A stretch of 5,652 nt of DNA, from the NCBI GenBank assembly GCA_027492445.1, contig JAPUES010000266.1, positions 1-5,652 on the forward strand, read 5' to 3'. The translations under genes and the position numbers were made by a program. Origin of the DNA: Sporomusaceae bacterium. Its GTDB lineage: Bacteria; Bacillota; Negativicutes; DSM-13327. Positions 1-4,955 of the stretch are shown piece by piece (the first letter of the stretch is position 1; each line of letters opens with the position of its first letter). The notes under the pieces are model-generated. The model worked only from the letters and a program-made list of their open reading frames with translations, was not told where the DNA came from and searched no databases.

Positions 1-392
1 CAAGGTAAATCATGGCAACGCTGCCCAGTTCCGTGGGGGACGCTCCATTTGTGACCACAAGTACGGCAAAGACAATGACGTAGACTGGTTTGGCATTGAT
101 GGGCAACGCGGAATTTACCCCCATCTACCCGTAGTGCTTGCCCTTGCCACAGGGCAGAAGCTATTTTTTGATGGGCTCGATTTACAATGCGATGGAAGGT
201 AGGACGTGATATCTCCATACTGTCTGCCGCTGCTGCCTGATCGAGCTGTTCAATATCTGCCAAACGAATGGCTTCCATTTCTTCAATAGTTAAAATAATT
301 TCCTCAAGGTCGTGTAAAGGAATACCTACAGGTTTATAATGAGTAAGGGGAGGTAGTTTTTCAACGCGACGTTCTTTATGTGGACGAACCAT
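1..392 (-). CDS. DUF134 (UPF0251) family DNA-binding protein, 3' end cut by window edge
   Basis: Translating the minus strand from the ATG at 392 gives 130 codons without a stop, running off the left edge. The protein opens MVRPHKERRV and continues with YKPVGIPLHDLEE and LTIEEMEAIRLADIE, then SRPTFHRIVNRAHQKIA, which are hallmarks of the DUF134/UPF0251 family. Residues about 35-80 resemble a sigma-70 region 4-type helix-turn-helix, so a cytoplasmic transcription regulator is likely; no target is known to me. After the usual domain there is a Cys-rich tail: Cys100, 107, 109 and 112 (CRTC) and 126, which looks like part of a zinc ribbon. Codon 131 begins TG and is cut, so it could be Cys, Trp or a stop. 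The start is supported by AAAGGAG four bases upstream and a strong promoter. It is divergent from the DUF2892 gene. The family call is firm; the function is not. Confidence 0.85.
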   Translation of the reverse strand, partial: MVRPHKERRVEKLPPLTHYKPVGIPLHDLEEIILTIEEMEAIRLADIEQLDQAAAADSMEISRPTFHRIVNRAHQKIASALWQGQALRVDGGKFRVAHQCQTSLRHCLCRTCGHKWSVPHGTGQRCHDLP

Positions 393-400
393 AGTACTCC

Positions 401-424
401 TTTCAAATCTTGAAATATATTTCA
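401..424. repeat. Two overlapping palindromes in the DUF134 leader
   Basis: TGAAATATATTTCA (411-424) is a perfect 14-bp palindrome. It overlaps a second one, TTTCAA-ATC-TTGAAA (401-415). Both lie in the predicted leader of the DUF134 mRNA, next to the ribosome site at 397-403. In RNA only one could form at a time, and the second would pair part of the AAAGGAG. They could equally be protein sites or chance in AT-rich DNA. Confidence 0.35.
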
Positions 425-436
425 TAACTAATTCAT

Positions 437-465
437 AGTATATAACGATAAAATACCCTTGTCAA
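437..465 (-). promoter_or_regulatory. Sigma-A promoter of the DUF134 gene
   Basis: On the minus strand a perfect -35 box TTGACA (460-465) is followed after 17 bases by TATACT (437-442), one mismatch from the -10 consensus. Transcription should begin near 430, giving a leader of about 38 bases before the ATG at 392. One arm of a perfect 12-bp inverted repeat (445-456) sits between the two boxes, so the promoter is probably regulated. Confidence 0.8.
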
Positions 466-492
466 GGATTGTTGATAAGAGTATTTTATCGT
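445..492. repeat. Perfect 12-bp inverted repeat flanking the DUF134 -35 box, candidate operator
   Basis: ACGATAAAATAC at 445-456 is matched exactly by its reverse complement GTATTTTATCGT at 481-492, with 24 bases between them. One arm lies in the spacer of the DUF134 promoter and the other just upstream of its -35 box, so a protein bound to both would cover the polymerase site. A small palindrome, CCTTG-T-CAAGG (457-467), is nested inside and includes the -35 sequence. The repeat lies upstream of both predicted start sites, so an RNA hairpin is less likely than a protein site. Which protein binds is unknown; autoregulation by DUF134 is one inference. Confidence 0.6.
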
Positions 493-519
493 AGAAGTAG
501 AAGGACATTAAAAGTTATA

Positions 520-547
520 TTGATATATCGCAATATTATGATATAAT
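520..547 (+). promoter_or_regulatory. Sigma-A promoter of the DUF2892 gene
   Basis: TTGATA (520-525) and a consensus TATAAT (542-547) are separated by 16 bases on the plus strand. The expected start is near 554, leaving a leader of about 80 bases before the ATG at 634. An inverted repeat, ATATTG (517-522), 8 bases, CAATAT (531-536), overlaps the -35 box and the spacer, so it is placed like a repressor site. Confidence 0.7.
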
Positions 548-633
548 TTTATTATTAAAACATTACAGTTACACAAATAGGATGAATCATAACAAAACAG
601 ACTTTCGTTTCTAAAAGAAAAGGAGGAGTATAT

Positions 634-861
634 ATGTATATCGCAGATAAGAACAGTTGGTATCTAGAGAGGATTGTTTGGCTGTTGGCAGGAATATTTA
701 CCTTGTTTGGTACAGCAATGGCATGGTTTTACAGTCCATACTGGTTGATTCTCACAGGACTAGTAGGGCTTAATCTGCTGATATTCGCTATGACAGGTTT
801 TTGCCTAATGGCGAATCTGCTTTACGCACTTGGCATCAGACCGAAATGTACTCCGAAATAA
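634..861 (+). CDS. DUF2892 (YgaP-like transmembrane domain) small membrane protein
   Basis: This 75-residue protein has two hydrophobic segments, about residues 13-32 and 36-57, and matches the DUF2892 pattern seen at the C-terminus of YgaP-type rhodaneses and as stand-alone proteins: RIVWLLAG, SPYWLILTGLVGLNLL, TGFC, then a short amphipathic LLYALGI tail. Many family members have CP after TGF; here it is Cys57-Leu58. It should sit in the cytoplasmic membrane. Family members often occur beside sulfur-transfer genes, but no rhodanese is visible here. AGGAGG at 621-626, seven bases before the ATG, makes the start secure. It has its own promoter and ends before a strong hairpin, so it looks monocistronic. 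No specific function can be given. Confidence 0.85.
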   Translation: MYIADKNSWYLERIVWLLAGIFTLFGTAMAWFYSPYWLILTGLVGLNLLIFAMTGFCLMANLLYALGIRPKCTPK

Positions 862-959
862 AAGAAAAGCAATCATTAAGGGGAAAAGGATTAATTAGCA
901 AAGGCCTTAGAAGAATTACAAGATAGAAAAGAATAAATAACAGTAAAAAGAGAGTAAAT

Positions 960-994
960 AAATGACTGCAGGTAAAGGCTACCTGCAGTCATTT
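960..994. terminator. Bidirectional hairpin terminator between convergent genes
   Basis: A perfect 15-bp stem (960-974 with 980-994) with a five-base loop (AAGGC, 975-979) lies between the plus-strand DUF2892 gene and the minus-strand TM1266-like gene. The plus strand continues TTTTCTC-like (TTTT at 992-995 shared with the stem); the minus strand reads into T-rich ATTTATTTAC. It is placed to stop transcription from both sides. The plus-strand T tract is short, so termination strength is inferred. Confidence 0.75.
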
Positions 995-1029
995 TCTCAT
1001 GATTGTAGAAAAGGAGGCAAAGGAGTTTG

Positions 1030-1290
1030 TCAAAAGTCTAAGGTCATATATTTTACTTTGACACTAGGAATTGCAGTAAGGGCTTCTTCGATTTCTTGTA
1101 AAGGAACACCATCTCCATATAACTGTAATAAAATTAAACCCTTCGGGGAACAAGTGTCTACCATGGAATCATGTAGGCCTAGGCGCACTCGAATATAGCA
1201 ACCATATTGGGTCAGTACATCCTGTACTTGGTGAGCCGTTTCCACTCGTTGTTCTTGTGAAATAGCCATAATTGCCGAGCCAGTTGTCAT
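1030..1290 (-). CDS. Small TM1266-like (ACT/ferredoxin-fold) protein
   Basis: This 86-residue protein resembles the TM1266 family, whose members are often named 'iron-only hydrogenase system regulator'. The order of elements fits: an N-terminal strand and helix (VETAHQVQDVLTQYG, 16-30), an R-x-R-L-G strand (34-38), a central hydrophobic strand ending in a DG turn (GLILLQLYGDG, 51-61), a second helix (64-74) and a final IPSVKVK strand (74-80). Cys31 and Cys47 are not an obvious metal site. GAGG nine bases before the ATG at 1290 supports the start, although Met8 is an alternative. The gene starts 84 bases after the hotdog gene and may be read from its own AT-rich promoter or by read-through. 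No hydrogenase gene is visible, so the hydrogenase link is only a family name. The fold match is by eye. Confidence 0.65.
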   Translation of the reverse strand: MTTGSAIMAISQEQRVETAHQVQDVLTQYGCYIRVRLGLHDSMVDTCSPKGLILLQLYGDGVPLQEIEEALTAIPSVKVKYMTLDF

Positions 1291-1317
1291 TTGTCATCAC
1301 CTCATCCATTTTACTAA

Positions 1318-1346
1318 ATTATATTATACTTTCCATATCATAAACA
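1318..1346 (-). promoter_or_regulatory. Possible promoter of the TM1266-like gene
   Basis: The minus strand has two overlapping TATAAT hexamers (1323-1328 and 1318-1323) about 28-33 bases before the start codon. The second has a poor -35 candidate, TTGTTT (1342-1347 region), 18 bases upstream. The -10 is good and the -35 weak, in very AT-rich DNA, so this is tentative. Confidence 0.4.
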
Positions 1347-1374
1347 AAAACCCTGCAAATTATAAGTAATATTA

Positions 1375-1788
1375 TCAGGTAAGTTGTAAACATAGCCAAG
1401 TAGCTTCGATGATAACATGCCCGTTGCAGAGAGCAGTACCCCTTTGTTTGAGAACTTTATTTGAGACTTTAAGGTTTTTCACAAGCATTGAGACGGTGGA
1501 ATCTAATTCAACAGAACCATAAAATTTCACATTTTCGAGTGTTGCTACTCCCCAGAACCCTTTTTCTAGAATGCCGATTTGGGTTACGCCGGCACCGCCG
1601 CATTGGACTAGGGATTCAATGAGAATTAGGTTAGGGACTATTTTTTTTGTTCCATTCTGCTCTTGATAAAAGAAAAAGGAGTTATCATAGGTTTTACTAC
1701 CTTTAATTTCAGCCTTAGTTGCCCATTCTATTTCATCAAGGAATAAAAAGGGGTAGCGCTGGGGAAGAAGTTCCTCAATCTTAGTCAC
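1375..1788 (-). CDS. FabZ-like hotdog-fold protein lacking the catalytic His
   Basis: This 137-residue protein has FabZ (3-hydroxyacyl-ACP dehydratase) length and landmarks: IEELLPQRYPFLFLDEI at 4-20 matches the FabZ N-terminus, and the central helix motif IESLVQCGG (57-65) contains Glu58 at the catalytic acid position. However, the HFPG-x-P-x-x-PG loop is replaced by QNGTKKIVPN, so the catalytic His is missing (Gln44 by ungapped count). A normal dehydratase reaction is therefore doubtful; another thioester reaction or acyl binding is possible. I place the start at the GTG at 1788, not at an ATG at 1833: AGGAGG (1795-1800) lies six bases upstream, homology begins right after it, and it overlaps the ligase stop by only eight bases (GTGACTAA). 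It is the last gene of the bioY operon and is not part of the B. subtilis yhf set that I know. Confidence 0.75.
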   Translation of the reverse strand: MTKIEELLPQRYPFLFLDEIEWATKAEIKGSKTYDNSFFFYQEQNGTKKIVPNLILIESLVQCGGAGVTQIGILEKGFWGVATLENVKFYGSVELDSTVSMLVKNLKVSNKVLKQRGTALCNGHVIIEATWLCLQLT

Positions 1789-3124
1789 AGTAAACCTCCT
1801 GCTGTAAGAGCTTGCGTTTGTCGATTTTACCATTTCCCATTAGTGGTAGCTTATCAATAAAAATAATTACTTGGGGACAATAATGCGAGCGAATTTTTGT
1901 TCGGCAGTAATCTAAAATAGCAGTGGTAGTTAAGGTAGACTTATTTTTTACAATCCAGGCACATACTTTTTGTCCACGGATGGGATCAGGGATTCCGCCA
2001 ACAACAACATCTTGTATTCCCGGACACTCTAGTAAAAGGGCTTCTAACTCTTCAGGAATTACTTTGATGCCGCTAGTATTGATAAGACCTTGTTTGCGAC
2101 CTAGTAGATATAAATAGCCATTTGCATCTAGATGCCCTAAATCATTTGCGGTAGCTTTTGGTCTGTAGCTAGGGGCAAGGTAAGGGCTTTTTACATAAAT
2201 ACAATCATCCTCAATACTAATTGTAACGCCGGGAAAAGCTTTGCCAACAGATTCTCGATAGAGCAAAAGATCATTGCCCGTAGCGTAGCTGACATGACCA
2301 AGTTCACTGGCCCCATAATAGGCATTGATTGCTGCCTGGGGAAAGAACTTCATAAGACCTTTTACCGTAGCTATATTTATCTTGGCGCCGGCAGTTAGGA
2401 CAGATTTTATTTGCAAACATGGATTTTTCATGGCCTTTAGCAAAAGTGCATAGTGGGTAGGAACCAGAAAAAGAGCGCTTATAGGGTGAGTGGTAATTTC
2501 CTCGAGCCAGGTGCGGGGCAGGCTATTGCTGGCAATTACTACGGTGCCGCCTTCGGAAAGAATATGCAGACAGGCATTGAGATTTGCTGTGTATACTAGT
2601 GAACCTACTAAATACAAAGTATCCTTGCCTGAAAGATTGAAAACTGTGCTTTGTACTGGGAAGGCGCGAGTCCAGCTTTGGTGGTCTCGCCATATTACTT
2701 TAGGGTTACCAGTACTTCCTGAACTTAAGGCTCCCATAAAGATATCTTCCCAATGGATTTCAGGTAGGGCGAAAGGGGTGGGGGGTAGAAGTTTGAAATT
2801 TTCATCAATATATAAATCAATAGTATGTGCTACTACTAGTTTGGTACACACTTCTTGTGAGGTAGAGGAATCAATCAAAATACAAGCACCGCCGACTTTG
2901 ATGATTCCTAGGAAATATATCAGCTGGGTGATAGGGCAAGGAAGCTTCAGAAGAACTTTCGTCCCTTTTTTTACATGGGATGCTAGTTGGGATGCTAGAG
3001 TATCGACTTGTTGTAACAAATCCTTGCGCGTTAGTTGTAGATTACCGTGAATAAGGCAAGGCTCATTGTCCTGAATATTACTCAGCTTATCTAAAAAATT
3101 ATGAATAAGCACATTGTTCAGCAC
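1781..3124 (-). CDS. AMP-dependent acyl-CoA ligase-like enzyme (YhfT-like)
   Basis: An adenylate-forming enzyme of 447 residues, somewhat shorter than most acyl-CoA synthetases. Signature motifs are in order: the phosphate loop SSGSTGNPK (134-142), YYGASE (269-274), Asp328 in a diverged 'TGD' motif (here AND), GR (342-343) at the hinge, and the C-terminal NGK with Lys433, the usual adenylation lysine. It should activate a carboxylate with ATP to an acyl-AMP and pass it to CoA or a carrier; the substrate is not readable. In B. subtilis the biotin-controlled yhfU operon carries a similar ligase, yhfT, so a pimelate-like or fatty acid is a reasonable guess. The start is GTG at 3124, overlapping the thiolase stop by seven bases. 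GTG at 3112, 11 bases after GAAAGG, is an alternative. No other start exists before an in-frame stop. Confidence 0.85.
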   Translation of the reverse strand: MLNNVLIHNFLDKLSNIQDNEPCLIHGNLQLTRKDLLQQVDTLASQLASHVKKGTKVLLKLPCPITQLIYFLGIIKVGGACILIDSSTSQEVCTKLVVAHTIDLYIDENFKLLPPTPFALPEIHWEDIFMGALSSGSTGNPKVIWRDHQSWTRAFPVQSTVFNLSGKDTLYLVGSLVYTANLNACLHILSEGGTVVIASNSLPRTWLEEITTHPISALFLVPTHYALLLKAMKNPCLQIKSVLTAGAKINIATVKGLMKFFPQAAINAYYGASELGHVSYATGNDLLLYRESVGKAFPGVTISIEDDCIYVKSPYLAPSYRPKATANDLGHLDANGYLYLLGRKQGLINTSGIKVIPEELEALLLECPGIQDVVVGGIPDPIRGQKVCAWIVKNKSTLTTTAILDYCRTKIRSHYCPQVIIFIDKLPLMGNGKIDKRKLLQQEVYCD

Positions 3125-4278
3125 CTTTCAATGAGTGTTGCAATTCCCATGCCGCCAACAGCGCCGATGGACGCAATTCCTAGTCGCCCTTTGGTTTGCT
3201 GTAATGCCTTTAATAAATGCAGTATAATAATGGCGCCTGATGCTCCATAGGGATGACCATAGGCTAAAGCACCGCCCAGAATATTTGTCTTATCTAAGCT
3301 AAAACCTAGCAGCTGGCAGCAGGCTAGTATTTTAACGGCAAAGGCTTCGTTAATTTCTAAAGCATCAATATCCTTTAGCTCTAACCCCTTTTTGCCTAGT
3401 AGTCGCTGAATGGCAGAAACTGGTCCTAAGGGAAAGGTATTAGGGTCACAGCCTGCATTTGCCGTTCCTCTTATGATAGCTTGTGGCTTGAGGCTATATT
3501 TTTGTACTGCACGCTGAGAAGCAAGTAAAATAACAGCAGCACCATCATGCTTTAAGCAGGTGTTTCCCGCTGTGATTTTACCGCCAACTCTAAAGGCAGG
3601 TTTCATTCTTTCTAAAAGTTTAAGGGTTATGCCCCTGCGGATGCATTCGTCAGTAGTAATTGTTTTATCCAGCAGGGTAATGGGAGCAATGATATCTTGA
3701 AAGAAACCTTCGTCTTGGACTTTAGAGGCTCTTTGATGACTAGTTAGGGCTAATAAATCCATAGCTTTTCTGGAAATTGACAGCTCCATTGCCAGGTTTT
3801 CGGCCCCTTCCCCGACTTCAGGGTCACCAATGGAAGGGGGCGAAAAGGGAGCTCTCTCGTAATATACATTTTCTCCTTGGAAACGAGGGTCGTTATGATT
3901 GAATTGTCGTCTTGGAGCCATACTAGTACTTTCGACTCCCCCAGCAAGTAGCAACTCCCCATCACCAGCTAGGAGTTGACTTGCTGCTAAATTAATAGCG
4001 CTCAATCCTGAACCACACTGGGAATCGACAGTGAGGGCGGGGGTGCTATAAGGCCAGCCGGCTTCAAGCACAGAAACCCTGGCAATATTACCGCCAGGGC
4101 CTACAGCATTTCCAAAGATAACGTGGTCTATGTTATTTGGTGAGAGGTGATATTTAGTGATGACTTCTTGTAATACAATGGAAGATAGGTGTTCTGGGAG
4201 TAAATCTTTTAAATAGCCACCAGTCTTTCCAATAGGGGTTCGCATTCCGCCAATGATATAGACTTTATCCATGAGCAT
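3118..4278 (-). CDS. Thiolase-family protein (YhfS-like) with second catalytic Cys replaced by Gly
   Basis: A 386-residue protein with the full thiolase layout: N-terminal RTPIGKTGG (13-21), nucleophile Cys88 in SQCGSG, the ITAGN loop (235-239), NEAFA (310-314) and GHPYGASG (341-348) with His342. The closing motif, normally CIGGG, reads SIGAVGGMG (370-378), so Gly372 takes the place of the Cys that acts as acid/base in Claisen condensation or thiolysis. Acyl loading on Cys88 may still occur, but ordinary thiolase chemistry may be impaired. In B. subtilis the related gene yhfS lies in the bioY-type yhfU operon. The first ATG (4278) overlaps bioY by 14 bases; the ATG at 4272 overlaps by eight (ATGGATAA) and is equally plausible. 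Neither has a clear ribosome site, suggesting translation coupled to bioY. Confidence 0.9.
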   Translation of the reverse strand: MLMDKVYIIGGMRTPIGKTGGYLKDLLPEHLSSIVLQEVITKYHLSPNNIDHVIFGNAVGPGGNIARVSVLEAGWPYSTPALTVDSQCGSGLSAINLAASQLLAGDGELLLAGGVESTSMAPRRQFNHNDPRFQGENVYYERAPFSPPSIGDPEVGEGAENLAMELSISRKAMDLLALTSHQRASKVQDEGFFQDIIAPITLLDKTITTDECIRRGITLKLLERMKPAFRVGGKITAGNTCLKHDGAAVILLASQRAVQKYSLKPQAIIRGTANAGCDPNTFPLGPVSAIQRLLGKKGLELKDIDALEINEAFAVKILACCQLLGFSLDKTNILGGALAYGHPYGASGAIIILHLLKALQQTKGRLGIASIGAVGGMGIATLIERC

Positions 4279-4816
4279 TTAGTTTTGGCAATTGTTTGTT
4301 TATCGCGACGCCAATCACCGTAGCTACAAAAACTTTAAATAAATCTCCAGGTATATAGGGAAGTGCACCTACCATAAATGCCTTTTCCAGTCCCATGCCT
4401 GTCACAAAATTTAGCCATAATACACCTAAGCTATAAACTACCAGAATCCCACCTACAAGATTAGCAATCCCTAACCGCCAGGTATTAATTTTAGTTCCTT
4501 TTAAGAGTGCAACGACAATGGCTCCTACTAAAAAACCAAGAAGGTAGCCACCACGGGGGCCAACTAGAATACCAATGCCACCTGTTAATCCTGCAAAGAC
4601 AGGTACTCCTACAGCACCAATAAGTAGGAAGGTCAAGACGCTAAAGCCTGCTTGGCGAGGCGTTAAGATACTGCCAGCTAGCATAATACCTAAAGACTGA
4701 CCTGTAACGGGAACGGGACTTATTGGTAAGGGTATGGAAACTAATCCTAGTACTGCTATTAAAGCCGCAAAAAGTGCTGAATAAATAAAACCATTTACCT
4801 GATGTTTGTTATACAT
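4265..4816 (-). CDS. bioY: Biotin transporter substrate-binding subunit BioY
   Basis: BioY is the membrane-embedded, substrate-binding S component of ECF-type biotin transporters. The 183-residue protein has about six hydrophobic segments and the family signatures: PISPVPVTGQSLG (31-43), LTGGIGILVGPRGGYLLGF (77-95) and PGDLFK (156-161). No ATPase or EcfT gene is nearby, so it probably shares an energizing module encoded elsewhere (established behaviour of group II S components). The start is fixed by GGAGG (4823-4827) six bases before the ATG. It is the first gene of the operon, directly behind a strong promoter with a BirA-like site, which fits control by biotin supply. The downstream acyl-activating genes suggest that it may supply the same pathway, or even carry a precursor; that is inference. 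Confidence 0.95.
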   Translation of the reverse strand: MYNKHQVNGFIYSALFAALIAVLGLVSIPLPISPVPVTGQSLGIMLAGSILTPRQAGFSVLTFLLIGAVGVPVFAGLTGGIGILVGPRGGYLLGFLVGAIVVALLKGTKINTWRLGIANLVGGILVVYSLGVLWLNFVTGMGLEKAFMVGALPYIPGDLFKVFVATVIGVAINKQLPKLNAHG

Positions 4817-4859
4817 TATAAGCCTCCGACTATGAATTTAATAAATGAGAACCAAGAAA

Positions 4860-4888
4860 ATTATAAATTACCTTAAGAACATTGTCAA
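4860..4888 (-). promoter_or_regulatory. Sigma-A promoter of the bioY operon
   Basis: On the minus strand the consensus -35 TTGACA (4883-4888) and consensus -10 TATAAT (4860-4865) are separated by exactly 17 bases. Transcription should begin near 4853, with a leader of about 37 bases to the bioY ATG. So strong a promoter normally needs a repressor, and the -35 box lies inside a BirA-like operator arm. Confidence 0.9.
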
Positions 4889-4914
4889 CTTAAAGAAGAA
4901 TTGCAGTTAACGTT
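4881..4914 (-). promoter_or_regulatory. Putative BirA (biotin repressor) operator of the bioY operon
   Basis: Read on the minus strand, AACGTTAAC (4905-4914 region) and GTTGACAAT (4881-4889) form an imperfect inverted repeat 16 bases apart (inner 8-mers at 4906-4913 and 4882-4889). The BirA pattern of Firmicutes, as I remember it, is TTGTTAAC, about 15 bases, GTTAACAA; the arms here differ by two bases and one base. The downstream arm contains the -35 box, the right place for repression by BirA with biotinoyl-AMP. The position before bioY strengthens the call; the spacing is slightly long. Confidence 0.65.
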
Positions 4915-4944
4915 AAAAAGCTTCCACTCATTGCAGTAGAAGCT
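4915..4944 (-). terminator. Rho-independent terminator of the RluA-family gene
   Basis: The minus-strand RNA forms AGCTTCTACT (4944-4935), a six-base loop, AGTGGAAGCT (4928-4919), ten pairs including one G-U, followed by a run of U (4919-4914). It begins 11 bases after the stop codon at 4956. It isolates the pseudouridine synthase from the bioY operon and directly abuts the BirA-like site. Confidence 0.85.
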
Positions 4945-4955
4945 GTAGCAAAGCA

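Noticed and set aside
890..936. Short plus-strand frame reading LAKALEELQDRKE before a stop
   Set aside because: It looks protein-like but has an in-frame stop just upstream and no start codon. It could be a remnant, but 13 residues are too few to support a pseudogene.
962..1198. Plus-strand open frame of 78 codons
   Set aside because: It begins inside the terminator hairpin and runs antisense through the TM1266-like gene, with no ribosome site and no recognisable protein.
1340..1380. Possible terminator after the hotdog gene (CCTG...CAGG followed by GTTTTTG)
   Set aside because: The stem is only four pairs with a loop of about 20 bases, too weak to call. The operon end is therefore undefined.
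1923..2117. Plus-strand open frame of 64 codons
   Set aside because: It is antisense to the C-terminal domain of the ligase, whose motifs are clear on the minus strand.
2490..3050. Plus-strand open frame of 186 codons
   Set aside because: It is long, but antisense to the ligase; its composition is irregular, no domain is recognised and it has no ribosome site.
3750..3965. Minus-strand open frame of 71 codons inside the thiolase
   Set aside because: It is an alternative frame within a well-conserved thiolase coding region, with no independent signal.
4817..4859. Riboswitch in the bioY leader
   Set aside because: The predicted leader is only about 37 bases, too short for a known riboswitch, and an operator already explains control.
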